From Rhodocyclaceae bacterium (lineage in GTDB: Bacteria > Pseudomonadota > Gammaproteobacteria > Burkholderiales > Rhodocyclaceae): a DNA stretch of 64,000 nucleotides. The stretch covers positions 31,307 to 95,306 of the forward strand of contig JAGRGB010000090.1 in assembly GCA_020445745.1 (NCBI GenBank), given 5' to 3'. Of the stretch, positions 44,032 to 53,716 are shown one piece after another. The notes beneath the pieces were generated by a model, which saw only the letters and a list, made by a program, of their open reading frames with translations, searched no databases and was not told where the DNA came from. How positions within the stretch are numbered: the first letter of the stretch is position 1; each line of letters opens with the position of its first letter. A program made the translations under genes and the position numbers.

Positions 44032-44889
44032 CTAATTCTTCGGGGGTGGCAGGGTACCTGATTGCCGGACGAGCTTCTTTTCGTCGGCCTTGACGCGTCG
44101 CTCCAGCTTCTTGATGTCATCTTCCGGCGGCAGTTTTTCGGGTTTAATGCCGCGCTGCCCCAGCATGTCGCGCACGCTTTCATTGTTCTGCACATGCTCA
44201 CGGGTGATGGCGTGCTCGCCCTGCAGGTCGTCCTGGCTGACGTTGTGATTGGTGATTTCTGTGGCCAGGTTCTTCGCGGCAATGGTCAGGGTGGGCAGGA
44301 AGTCGGCCAGCGGACGGGTCTTGGTGATGCCGAATCGGTCCTTCATGGCCTGGGTGGTGTGGCCGCCGAAGAGTGCTGCGTCGCCCCTCGAGCGGATGCG
44401 TCCGAAGCCGGCATCGTCAACGCCGCGTTCGTATATGTTCTGGGACAGCATCTTTTCGGATTCACGCAGGCGCTCGCGGGCATCCAGCCGGGCTTGCAGG
44501 CGCATGCGGTCTTCGATCAGCTCCTGCTTGCGCGTCTGGATGGCAAAGTAGCTTTGGGCGAAGGCGATGGGTTCCTTGCGCGGGTCGCCGTTCTGCGCGA
44601 CGAGATAGCAGGCGTAGCGGGTCAGCATGAAGTCGTCGACGGGCCGCTGGCCACCCTTGCCGATCTCGATCATTTTCGTGACGCCACGAAAATGATCGTC
44701 AACCGGATAGCCGGTTGTTTCGCAAGACTCAATGGCGCGCTGGATGGCGGTTTGAAAGTTCTCCCAGCGTGCGTATCCGAGCGGCTCCATGAGGTCGCGG
44801 GCAAACCAAAACTCGACGTTGTCGTCAGGCGTGCGCTGACTGAGAGCGTCGAATTGGTCTTTCATCAGTTGAACGGCACCGGGTTGCAT
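44032..44889 (-). CDS. dinD: DNA damage-inducible protein D family (DinD)
   Basis: The 285-residue protein has a Bro-N-like start (NVEFWFARDLMEPLGYARWENF), the DDFMLTRYACYLVAQNGDP block and a C-terminal part with DMLGQRGIKPEKLPPEDDIKKLERRV, all as in DinD. In E. coli DinD is SOS-induced and inhibits RecA filaments. DinD genes are often found inside type I RM operons, where they may tie restriction to DNA repair. AAGGAG precedes ATG 44889. It sits between hsdR and hsdM, separating the cutting and methylating genes. Confidence 0.85.
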   Translation of the reverse strand: MQPGAVQLMKDQFDALSQRTPDDNVEFWFARDLMEPLGYARWENFQTAIQRAIESCETTGYPVDDHFRGVTKMIEIGKGGQRPVDDFMLTRYACYLVAQNGDPRKEPIAFAQSYFAIQTRKQELIEDRMRLQARLDARERLRESEKMLSQNIYERGVDDAGFGRIRSRGDAALFGGHTTQAMKDRFGITKTRPLADFLPTLTIAAKNLATEITNHNVSQDDLQGEHAITREHVQNNESVRDMLGQRGIKPEKLPPEDDIKKLERRVKADEKKLVRQSGTLPPPKN

Positions 44890-44918
44890 GCTGACTCCTT
44901 GTCCCTTCCGACTCGCAA

Positions 44919-47717
44919 TCACGCGGCCAGACTTTCGGTGAGTTGAAGGATCTCGTTGATTTCGGCAGGGCCGAATACGCCGCGTATACCTTGCGGATGA
45001 ATGACGGTGAAGGGCGCATTGATCAGGTCCTTCTTCTCAACCTTTTCGCGCTCGACAATAAAATCCCTGAGAAGATTAAGGAACTCCAGCTGGCGGCTGC
45101 CGAGCGTGGTGTGGGCGCGGATGAACTGGTCGAACGCCGCACCGACTTCGTCGGGGAAACTCTGCAGCATTTCGATGCCGAGAATGTGGCGGATGAACTG
45201 GATGAAGCGCGCCTTGCGGTTCTTGTAGACTTGGCGCAGCAGGTCTTCGGTGATGTGCGGATGCTCTCCGTGCAGCAACTCGGCCAAAGCTTTGGCTTCT
45301 TCGGCACTGACCGCCTCGCCGGCCTTGAGCTTCTGCAGCACCGGGTTATGTTCGGTCAGCTCGGCAATTAGGGCCTCGACCATCTCACGGTAGCGGGTGA
45401 TGCTCGCGGCTTCGTGCTGCGGCCCGAACTCGACCATCTCCTTTCGGTGCAGCTCGTCGGTGAGGTCCAGATGGACCGGCCCAGGGCCGATCATGGCTTC
45501 GCGGAAGTTCATCAGCGAGCCGAGCCTGGCCGCCAGCGCGTCAAACTCGTCCTCACCGGCCTTGGCCCAGTAGTGGTTGCTTTGCGCGGCGCGGATCAGC
45601 GCCTCTTCCTGTTTGACGAAGGGCACGGACAGCGGCAGTTCGCTGATCTGCTCGACAATCCCATCTTTGAGCGTGTCAGCCTGTTCCTTCTCCTCGCACA
45701 GCACAGCGAGCGAGTATTCGAGCAGGTCGCGCTCGAAGCGCATGGCCTTGAAGTCGGCCTCGGACACGGTGCGGAACAGCGGCTTGATCTCGGCCCGCAG
45801 GAATTCCAGCTTCTGCGGCGTGAGGCCGATCCAAAAGTTCTCTTCCTGCAACCGAGCGAGGGCCGGCGCGGCCTCCTTGATGATCACCGAGTGCTTGGGG
45901 AGCGTGGCGATCTGCCAGCGCAGCTTGGCGACTTCGCGCTCGGCGATGTCAGCATGGCCGATAGCGATGGCTTTCTCGATCTTTTCCAGGCGCAGGCCCA
46001 CGAGTTTGACGGGTAGCGGCAGCTGAGCCTTGAGCTCCTTGCCCTTGGGTTGCAGCTTGAAGTATTCGAAGTTGTCCCAGCAGTCGAGGATGAGGAACAC
46101 ATCCTTTTCGGCGCACCAAGGCTTGGGTTTGCTGGCTTCCAGCAGGCGTGTGCCGCGCCCGATCATCTGCCAGAACTTGGTGTAGGAATAAACCGGCTTG
46201 ACAAAGACCAGGTTGACGATTTCACGCACGTCGATGCCGGTGTCGAGCATGTCCACGCTGATGGCGATGCGCGGCATGTCGTTGTTGGTGAACTGGTCGA
46301 GAAGGCCACCCTTGCCGTACACGCGTGGGTCGTCCGACACCAGCACCTTGGCCAGCTCACCGTGGTGCTGCGGATAGAGCTTGTCGAAGATCTCTTCGAT
46401 GCGGCGGGCGTGGGCCTTGGACGAGCAGAAGAATATCGTCTTTCCGGGCAGCACGCCGGTACTGTCCTTGATGCTCTCTTCCATGAACTCCCGGACGATC
46501 AGGGTGTTGGTGCCAGTGTTGACGACCTCCTTTTCGAGCTGGGTGCCTTCGAAGTTGATTTCTTCGACGTCTTTGCCCTGGAGGATGAGCTTCTTCTGGT
46601 CTTCCAGCGAGATGGTGCGCTTGCTGATACCTTCCATCTGGAACCGTGTCTGGATCTTCATGACCTGGAAGCTGCAGAGGTAAGGCGGCTCGCGGTTGAC
46701 CGCTTCTTCGAAGGTATAGGCGAAGGTGGGGAGGCCGTCCTCGCAGTGGAAGAGCTGGAAAGTGTTGTGATCGATGATGTCGGTTGGGGTGGCCGTCAGC
46801 CCGAGGGTGATGGTCTTGAAATAGTCAAGGACCTCGCCGTAGGTGTTGTAGATGGAACGGTGACTTTCATCGACGACGATGAAGTCGAAAAAATGCGGTG
46901 AGAGATGCTGCACTTCATCGCGAATGATGTTTAGCATCGTCGGGTAGGTGGCGACATAAATGCGGCGATCCTTCGCTACGAGCTTTTCGCCAACGTTGGG
47001 CCAGCGCGGCTCGTCGGGCATGTGTTCCTTGAAGGCGGCCAGGGCTTGCTCGCGCAACGCGATGCGGTCGACCAGGAAAAGCACCCTCTCAGCATAGCCG
47101 GCGCGCATTAGCGCATCGACCATGGCGATGCACGTGCGGGTCTTGCCAGTGCCAGTGGCCATGACCAGCAGGAAGTTGCGCTTCTTCTGCTCGATGCCTT
47201 CAAGCACAGCGCGGATGGCGCGGATCTGATAGTCGCGCCCGGCGATGGACGTGTTGATGAACTCCTGCGTCAGCGGCTTGCGGTTGCGGCGGATGTAGGC
47301 GAAGCGCTCCAGATCGTCGCGCGTGGGAAAGCCGACCACCTTGTGGGGTGGTGCGTTACCCAGATCCCAGAAGTAGGTCTCGAGACCGTTGGTGTAGAAG
47401 CAGAACGGAAGCTCGCCGCCGAGTTGCTTCTGGATGTTGTGGCAGTACTGCTTGGCCTGCTCGCGGCCGATGGCGGCATCACGGCTGGTCTTCTTGGCCT
47501 CGATCACGGCCAGCGGCCTGCCGTCCTTGCCGAGCAGGACATAGTCGCTGAACTGATGGCCTTCGTAGGGCGTGCGAGGCTCAGCCACGCCTAGGGGCAG
47601 GCCGACGAGGATGTCGAACTCTTCAACCACCTGCGTGGGGTCCTTGACGTTCCAGCCGGACAGGGCAAGCTGCTGATCAATAAGCTCTGACCGCGTTTGT
47701 GCTTCGGTTTTCAACAT
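44919..47717 (-). CDS. hsdR: Type I restriction endonuclease subunit R
   Basis: The 932-residue subunit has an N-terminal PD-(D/E)xK nuclease (Asp58 in FSDYVLLGKDGRPLAVIEAKK, Glu73 and Lys75), then a translocating helicase with ATGTGKT (187-193), DESH (283-286), GLTATP and a second RecA-like domain (DTGIDVREIVNLVF, QMIGRGTR). An EcoEI-type C-terminal domain follows. All motifs for ATP-driven DNA translocation and cleavage are intact. It is the first gene of the six-gene operon; its ATG 47717 has no strong ribosome-binding site. Confidence 0.92.
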   Translation of the reverse strand: MLKTEAQTRSELIDQQLALSGWNVKDPTQVVEEFDILVGLPLGVAEPRTPYEGHQFSDYVLLGKDGRPLAVIEAKKTSRDAAIGREQAKQYCHNIQKQLGGELPFCFYTNGLETYFWDLGNAPPHKVVGFPTRDDLERFAYIRRNRKPLTQEFINTSIAGRDYQIRAIRAVLEGIEQKKRNFLLVMATGTGKTRTCIAMVDALMRAGYAERVLFLVDRIALREQALAAFKEHMPDEPRWPNVGEKLVAKDRRIYVATYPTMLNIIRDEVQHLSPHFFDFIVVDESHRSIYNTYGEVLDYFKTITLGLTATPTDIIDHNTFQLFHCEDGLPTFAYTFEEAVNREPPYLCSFQVMKIQTRFQMEGISKRTISLEDQKKLILQGKDVEEINFEGTQLEKEVVNTGTNTLIVREFMEESIKDSTGVLPGKTIFFCSSKAHARRIEEIFDKLYPQHHGELAKVLVSDDPRVYGKGGLLDQFTNNDMPRIAISVDMLDTGIDVREIVNLVFVKPVYSYTKFWQMIGRGTRLLEASKPKPWCAEKDVFLILDCWDNFEYFKLQPKGKELKAQLPLPVKLVGLRLEKIEKAIAIGHADIAEREVAKLRWQIATLPKHSVIIKEAAPALARLQEENFWIGLTPQKLEFLRAEIKPLFRTVSEADFKAMRFERDLLEYSLAVLCEEKEQADTLKDGIVEQISELPLSVPFVKQEEALIRAAQSNHYWAKAGEDEFDALAARLGSLMNFREAMIGPGPVHLDLTDELHRKEMVEFGPQHEAASITRYREMVEALIAELTEHNPVLQKLKAGEAVSAEEAKALAELLHGEHPHITEDLLRQVYKNRKARFIQFIRHILGIEMLQSFPDEVGAAFDQFIRAHTTLGSRQLEFLNLLRDFIVEREKVEKKDLINAPFTVIHPQGIRGVFGPAEINEILQLTESLAA

Positions 47718-48222
47718 GGCCCGCTGTCAATTAAAGGCGCTGCAAGGTGTTCTGATCGGGAGTTGGCGCGGCGAAATGGGATGGTAATTGAATGTCTGCA
47801 AATTCCGAAGGCATGGTAGGCGTGTTTGATGGCGAACTCGCACGCACCGATGCCGCCGGCTTGATGAGCCAGAGCCTACAGATCGACGACGTTTAGCGCC
47901 GTGCGGCAGGTGTTGGCGGAAGTGCCGCCGCTCAGTTTGTGCGAGCTGGCCGGCAGCTCAGGCCGATCAACTGTAGGTCGGTTGCTGCACGGAACGACTG
48001 CTCGAATCTGGAACCAGACATTTGAAGATTAGCGACGACTACCTGGAATAGGTCGGTCGCAATCCGCCGACTGCAACGGTTCAACAGTTCCTCCTCTGTA
48101 GTCCCAGCCGGGCCGCCAGACATCGAAGTTGTGAAAATGGTGGGCAAAGCGCAATGTGACGGCGCAGAAACTGCGCCGCTGCCGATACGATCAGATGATC
48201 CCGTCCGATCCGATCACCGCAT
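47718..48222. other. Gene-free right border of the defense island
   Basis: About 500 bases upstream of hsdR. It should contain the operon promoter, but I see no clear -35/-10 pair. A 35-codon frame starting MSANSEGMVGVFD at about 47792 and a 71-codon minus-strand frame at 47932-48147 are too weak to call genes. An 8-bp hairpin (48160-48178) is described separately. Confidence 0.55.
48160..48178 (-). terminator. Strong hairpin downstream of the HAF-repeat gene
   Basis: CGGCGCAG-AAA-CTGCGCCG is a perfect 8-bp stem with a three-base loop, about 45 bases after the stop at 48223. No T-run follows on the minus strand, so it is at best a transcript-end or stability hairpin. Confidence 0.4.
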
Positions 48223-49206
48223 CTAATTGCATAGGGTCGATGGGGTCAAGACAAAGCCCACCTGCTTAAAGGAAAAGACCGAAAGATCAATCTCCAGCAT
48301 GGCTCCGACGATTTGCCCGGCATCGTTGATTCCAGTGACCTTATGGGACATGCGGAAAATGCCGTCCGTGCCTTCGCCGACGTACTCAGGCGGCAGCAGA
48401 TCCGCAGCCGGGGTGAAGACACCTTCGCTGTAAAGACCGTCGCTGGTAACGAACTGCCCCAAATTGTTCATCTGGATCTGGATGGTCTGCGCGACCAGGA
48501 CCGTATTCCAGGGTACGCCGGTATCGGTCAACACGCCGTTTTCCCAGAACTGGAATGTCGAAGTATTTCCGTCGCCCTGGACGATGACCAAGACCTGGCC
48601 TGCGTCGTTGATCGCCGCCCCCTGCGAAATGCCCCCATTCGGAGACGGAATCGTGTCGATCGTTCCGTCGACATGGCGCACGAAGGCGAGGCGCTCACTA
48701 CCGTTGACCATGTGCGCAGTTCCAACCACGGCACCTGCATTGTTGATGTCGATGGCAAATGCCTGGTCGCGGCCATCGATAGTGAAGGCTTCGACGATCC
48801 CGTCTTTGTAGATGAAGGCGCCGCCCGAGTTGGCCTCACCCACTACCGTGCCGGCCTCATTCACGTCCCAGGCGACCGCAGCCCCGGGGATTGGTGTTTC
48901 GATTCCGTCTTCGAACACGTAGCCGGCGCCAAAGCCACCGGCGACGGTACCTTGACTGTTCAGGCCAAAACCGGGGCCGTCGGCGAGCACGCCAAGGATA
49001 CTATCCTTGTATAAGAACGATTTGGCGCCGACACCCGGAATACTCAGCGAGCCGGTTACCGCGCCGCTTGCCGCAATGGCATTTGGACTTATCGACTCGC
49101 CGGGCTGCATCGGAATGGCCTGGAAGGCATAACTGCCCGCATTGGCGCTTCCGACCAGGCCGGCCAGGGCCACCGCAACTGAAATTCGGAGCTTCGTGAG
49201 CTTCAT
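48223..49206 (-). CDS. Exported HAF-repeat protein
   Basis: The 327-residue protein has a signal peptide (AVALAGLVGSANAG) and a run of HAF-type repeats: LNSQGTVAGG, VNEAGTVVGEA, INNAGAVVGTA, INDAGQVLVIV and INDAGQIVGAM, which form a beta-propeller-like structure in extracellular proteins. Most other HAF proteins carry a PEP-CTERM anchor; this one ends in VLTPSTLCN without one, so it may be fully secreted or the end may be lost. ATG 49206 has AAGGATC upstream. No close partner genes. Confidence 0.72.
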   Translation of the reverse strand: MKLTKLRISVAVALAGLVGSANAGSYAFQAIPMQPGESISPNAIAASGAVTGSLSIPGVGAKSFLYKDSILGVLADGPGFGLNSQGTVAGGFGAGYVFEDGIETPIPGAAVAWDVNEAGTVVGEANSGGAFIYKDGIVEAFTIDGRDQAFAIDINNAGAVVGTAHMVNGSERLAFVRHVDGTIDTIPSPNGGISQGAAINDAGQVLVIVQGDGNTSTFQFWENGVLTDTGVPWNTVLVAQTIQIQMNNLGQFVTSDGLYSEGVFTPAADLLPPEYVGEGTDGIFRMSHKVTGINDAGQIVGAMLEIDLSVFSFKQVGFVLTPSTLCN

Positions 49207-50417
49207 GATCGATCCTTGTCTATCAGAGGGATTGCTACATCTTTCGTGGTGTACGGGTGGAGGGAACGCCTCCAACTGCCGCGAGTCATTACTACCGCAG
49301 CCCCCCACCCGCCGTCGGCTGCGGAAACTTGCTGCAAACGTTGGATCCGTTGAAAAACGCGGATCTCGGACATCGGACCTGTGCGGTTGGATGGCCCCTT
49401 GCCGGCAGCGACGCGCCGGCCTTCCTGGCTTGGAACCACCGAATCGGAATGACTACGCGAACGGTCCATGCCATACGCGTAGGCGAGAATCCAGATCAGC
49501 AGCACCGGTTCCCAGCCAACGCGGCACATGCGGGGCCGTTTTCATGTCGAAGCAGGCGGCATCCAAAATAAGCAGGGCGCATGATCCGCAGTCGCACGGC
49601 TCGGCGCCACGCGGGCCGTTTTCGGCACATCGGCAATGCATGTAGCATAGCACTTATGCCGAAGGGATGTTGCCCGGCTCGAATATGGACAGGCTGATCA
49701 TCGTTGCGTGTTGCCCGCCACGATCCCTGGTGCGGCGACCGGTCGTCACGCAAACGCGCCACTCATTGACCCGCCAAGCCCCATGCGGCTTCAATGGCGG
49801 CGATCGGGCGTCGGCCGTAGCGGCGCGCCGCCCCTTTGAAAACATGCGCCGGACGGTATGGTTCGAACCTTGTCCCACGCCTGAACAGAGCGTTGCCGGC
49901 CATCGCTTGCCAGTGAGCGACGGCTCGCGTGCGGCGCCACCAGGCGCCAGGTTTCGGCCGAAGGGTATCGCCAGATGGTAAGTCCGTTGATGCCAATGAT
50001 GCCGCCGATTCATTCCGTCCCGTCTGCCCAGGCGACAGCCGTGCAGGAGTCGGGACACGATGAATCGTTCGACGATCGTTTCCGGTACGACCCGCGTGAT
50101 CGTATCGACACCGTCGGTCCCGGGAATAGGTCGCCCTCCGCCATGATGATGCCGTGGAATTCGAGGCGCCCTTGCTTGACAGTCTTCCACCAGGCGCTGC
50201 AATCGCATGACCACGGACGCTGCCCAACATCGCATGCACTTCAGCCTGGTCGCGGCTCATCGCCGGGTTGGCGGCCCGCTCTGCGCCGACGTCTTCATCA
50301 AGCTCGGCCCAGCGCGGACAGCCCGGGGAAGAGGGATCGGTCGCCGTGCGGCGGCTGACGGATTCGAGCCGGGCGATGCGCCAGAATTCGAAGATCATTG
50401 ACCGACGCCAGCAAGTG
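49207..50417. other. 1.2-kb stretch without a supportable gene
   Basis: Several overlapping frames exist on both strands but none shows a family motif, a good start or a coherent composition. Basic segments such as AARRYGRRPIAAIEAAWGLAG (minus strand, about 49790-49850) gave a weak impression of an old mobile-element gene that I could not confirm. It is probably decayed DNA. Confidence 0.5.
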
Positions 50418-51065
50418 ATGATCCGTGCCGGTCTGTGGTGCGGGGTTGCCGCGCCCATCCTCTGGGCCACGGTCATCATCGTTGCCGGCGAACTACGCCC
50501 CGGATTCGACCATGTCGGGCAATACATCAGCGAACTCGGCGAACGCGGAAGTTCCCATTCGGCTTTCATGCGCTTGGCTGGCTTCGCTGCGACCGGGCTC
50601 ATGCACATCTGCTATGCAGTGGCCTTTTACGCCGCCGTCAGGCGGATGTCGGGCCGCACCCGCCTGGCGCTCCTGGTCGCCGTGCTGGTCGCGCTGGACG
50701 GTGCGGGCCGCATCGGTGCCGGCCTTTTTTCCTGTGAGCCCGGCTGTCGGGGCCCGGATACCGCCGCCCAGCATCTCCATCATCTTTCGGCGACCGTGGC
50801 GTTCCTTTCGATTGCCTCGGCTGCGTGCCTGGGGGGCATCCTTTTCCGCAGCAGCCAGCGTCTGCGCTGTCTGGCCCTCTACTCGCTCATTTCCGGTCTT
50901 GCTGGCCTGGCATTCCTTGGGCTGATGCAGACGGGTGGCGCCTTCCATGCCTATGTCGGCCTGTTCGAACGACTGGCTTCGGGTGTCTTCACGCTGTGGG
51001 TATCGATCACCGCGCTGCGATTGTCGGCCGTCAGCGTCCGGGCGGCCGGGGCGCCGCCGGGCTAG
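50418..51065 (+). CDS. DUF998 family membrane protein
   Basis: The 215-residue protein has six membrane segments (for example LWCGVAAPILWATVIIVAG, RLALLVAVLVALDGAGRIGA and LYSLISGLAGLAFLGLM) and the DUF998 features HVGQYISELGERGSSH and FSCEPGC. Function unknown. ATG 50418 is chosen because the protein from there matches family length. There is no strong ribosome-binding site; an in-frame ATG at 50376 is an alternative. It stands alone in gene-poor DNA. Confidence 0.75.
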   Translation: MIRAGLWCGVAAPILWATVIIVAGELRPGFDHVGQYISELGERGSSHSAFMRLAGFAATGLMHICYAVAFYAAVRRMSGRTRLALLVAVLVALDGAGRIGAGLFSCEPGCRGPDTAAQHLHHLSATVAFLSIASAACLGGILFRSSQRLRCLALYSLISGLAGLAFLGLMQTGGAFHAYVGLFERLASGVFTLWVSITALRLSAVSVRAAGAPPG

Positions 51066-51695
51066 CTCCACAGCGACCGCGCCGTCGTGCTTGTCGCAAT
51101 GGCCAGGTCTGGCCATGGACGATCCGCTTCGGTTGAGCAATCGCCTACGCTGGTGGCGCCGGCGTGGGTCGGCGACCAGCGCGTCCTCGTTCGGTCGCCG
51201 AAGCACTGGAGCGGTCGCCGGGCCGGCGCCACTCACAGGTGGAGCTCGCCACGGGGCGACCGCGCCCGGGAGCGAAGGGGGGCCGGGCGGCGCTGACGGA
51301 CTCCGATTCCGTCTGCAAGGCGGCGGCAGATCGACCGTCCGAAGCGGACCGGATGCCGTCCGGTCATCCCTGCAAAGCGGGAGCGGACCGATGGACGGGC
51401 GATCCCGGACGCGCCTTGAAGCCGCGAGTCGACCGACGTCGTGGGCTTGCGCACAGGTCAGCGCAGACTGCCAGGATGCCATGCGGGCCACCAGGATCGA
51501 CGGCGTCATCAGTCATCGCCAGCGGCCTCGCCGCGACGACCAGACCATCTCCACCGCCGCTTGCTGCCGCCGGGCTCGGGTCTATATTTTCAATGCGCGC
51601 CCGGAGCATGGCGGCAGAGGCGCGAATCGGCAGGAGCCGGAATGTCCGTCGATCGTCGCGGAACGACCGGCGCCAGGCACCGAAGGGGGTGTGCG
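51066..51695. other. 630-base stretch without a supportable gene
   Basis: Very G+C-rich, open in several frames at once, no recognisable motif or ribosome-binding site. It contains short loosely repeated sequence (GACCG, GGAGCGG) near 51310-51400. Confidence 0.5.
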
Positions 51696-52112
51696 ATGAA
51701 GAAATTCGCTGGGATGCTGTCGATGTCGTTCGCACTGACGGGGATCGCATTGCCGGCCGGCGCGGCGGCCGCTCTCGATGGTCCCGCCTGCGACGACGAG
51801 GAAGTGCTCGAGTTCGTCATCGACGCCTTCGATGCCGTGCAACAGGCCGAGCAGCGATCGCCCGTGTCGCTCGAAGCACTGGACGGGGTGCGGGAGCTCG
51901 GTGCCGTGAAGCGGGCCGACGGCGAGTGGCGCCAGCTTCGCAACTGCAGCGCCCGGGCCAGGCTGTCGAACGGCGAGACGATATCCGCCTGGCATCAGAT
52001 CCGCCTGCCGCGGGTGGACGACGCCATCGGCTACCGGGTCAAGGTCTGCTTCGAGAAGTACGATCGCATCAGCGGCGGCAACTGCGCCGCCTTCGCGCGC
52101 ACGCCGTCCTGA
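51696..52112 (+). CDS. Small exported protein of unknown function
   Basis: The 138-residue protein has a clear signal peptide (MKKFAGMLSMSFALTGIALP, cleaved near AGA/AA). The mature domain has four cysteines (GPACDDEEV, QLRNCSARA, YRVKVCFEK and GGNCAAFA), probably two disulfides, and DGEWRQLRNC/ETISAWHQIRL beta strands. No family is recognised. A GAAGGGGG ribosome-binding site precedes ATG 51696. It is isolated in gene-poor DNA. Confidence 0.62.
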   Translation: MKKFAGMLSMSFALTGIALPAGAAAALDGPACDDEEVLEFVIDAFDAVQQAEQRSPVSLEALDGVRELGAVKRADGEWRQLRNCSARARLSNGETISAWHQIRLPRVDDAIGYRVKVCFEKYDRISGGNCAAFARTPS

Positions 52113-53716
52113 GGTGCTGGAATCGGCATCGCCGCCATCGCCGCCATCGCTGTCACCGCTGCGATGGCGACACCCGCCATGCCGCTGTGCGCGGGGCCCA
52201 CGATGGTCACCGCGGTCACCTGGAAAGCGGCGGCAACGAGTCGATCAAGCGCCGAGGCGAAGTCGGAACCGGGCCGGTCACCCTGCATCGATCCAACGAG
52301 CGCCGGGTGGGGACCTGCAATCGGGCGCCCCCCCACGCGCGAGCGCAACGAGATGGTTCGCACGGTGCGCACGGCGGACCTCGAGGACGCCGCGCTCGAG
52401 TCACAGAAGGTCGACCGGCTGCTGCCGCCATTGCTATTCGGCACCACCACGATTTCGACTTCCCGCCGGTTGTCGCACCGCCCGAGGGACGGCGAAGCGG
52501 TCGAACCGGAATTGTTCCTGCCCATCACTCAGCAAGCCTCGCTGGACCGCGATGTCCATCCCGAGGTGGGGGACAGCGCTCGGGTGGCGCCGCCAAGCCA
52601 CACTCGGCCGGCACCGATCGCATGACCGGTGATGGACGATTCGAAGCCCGCGCTCCTGCCGGCGATCGAGGTCGACGGCGACTATTTCGGCGATCCGACC
52701 CGCCTGCCGGCACCCGACGACCAGCGCCATCCGCTCCTGCTGCAGAAACCCTTCGGGATCGCCAATTGCGGCGCCGATCCGGCGCGGGCGACCGCGCTCG
52801 GGATCGATGCGTCGGCACCGGCCCGACCTTGAATGCGGTGTTGGCGATCGCACCGACGCTGTTTCCGGGCAGCGCGCACGTCGTTCCGGCGCGCGCCCTG
52901 ACCGGCCCGAATGCCGCGGAACCAAGGTCGACTACGGCCAGTGCCACGACAAGCTCGGTGCCCGTGTCCGCCTTAACCACTGGTGCGAGGCCGGGCGCGA
53001 GGCCCTGCAGTGGACCGGCACGCGGGACTTCGCGGTCCGTCGGGTCGTCGTCGAGTTCCCCCAACGCGCCGGCCGGCACGATCGTGATCCGGCCCTCACC
53101 CTCACCGCGCATCGATGACCGCCAATTCGACGAATCGGCGACGCCGCGCCGAGCCCTGGCCTGTCTCGAACGCTGGAAGCCTGTCACATGCCTGGCTCGA
53201 GGCGCCGCTGGCTCCATCCCGGGCGCGCCGCGCGCCGGTCTGCCAAGGGGTGCGGGGAGGGGCGGTCACGTCCGTCGTGGCAAGGGGTCGGGCGGGCGCA
53301 AGCAGCGCGGCCGCGGCTCGCCACCCTGGCGGTCCGAAGCGGCACGCTTTGCCCCGCACCTCGCCAAAAAAACCCGGCAATCGCTCGCCGGTGCTTGAAT
53401 AGAGCGCCGCATTTGCCATTAAATGTGTGCGGTCTTGCGCTCCGACGAATATCACCAGCTTCCACCGACACCCGATCACGATGCCCGCCGACGAGGCTAC
53501 CGAACCGGTCACCGTTGCGCCGCAGTACAGCAGCTTGCCACCGATGGGCGGCACCGATTGCGTGCGGGTTCCAGCGCACCCAGCGGCCCTGCCGGCGCCC
53601 GGCCGGGCGTTCGCGGCATCGACATCGAAAATGCGCCGCCCGGGCCAGGGCGTGGGCGCCGTCGGCTGCCACGCCAGGATTCGCCGGCGCGCCGACTTTG
53701 GCCCCGAGGACATCGC
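52113..53716. other. 1.6-kb stretch without a supportable gene
   Basis: Long open frames exist because of high G+C, but none has a family match, good start or protein-like composition. A short tandem of GCCGCCATC occurs near 52131-52149. The last 300 bases form the upstream region of the hyf operon; only a weak promoter-like pair is seen there. Confidence 0.5.

Noticed and set aside
47932-48147. 71-codon minus-strand frame starting MPTIFTTSMSGGPAG
   Set aside because: No ribosome-binding site, no family, and sits in a border region without other coding signs.
49854-49870. GGTTCGAACC, resembling a tRNA T-loop
   Set aside because: The flanking bases do not form a T stem or acceptor stem and no anticodon arm is present.
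49654-50608. Basic minus-strand frames considered as a transposase remnant
   Set aside because: No DDE/HUH motif, no terminal repeats and no convincing similarity by eye.
51164-53398. Very long plus-strand open frame (over 700 codons)
   Set aside because: Composition is Arg/Ala-rich and random-looking; it is in a different frame from the signal-peptide gene at 51696-52112 and open only because of high G+C.
53395-53424. TTGAAT-N18-TTAAAT as hyf promoter
   Set aside because: Spacing is one base long, both boxes are imperfect, and it lies about 290 bases before the start; too weak to list.
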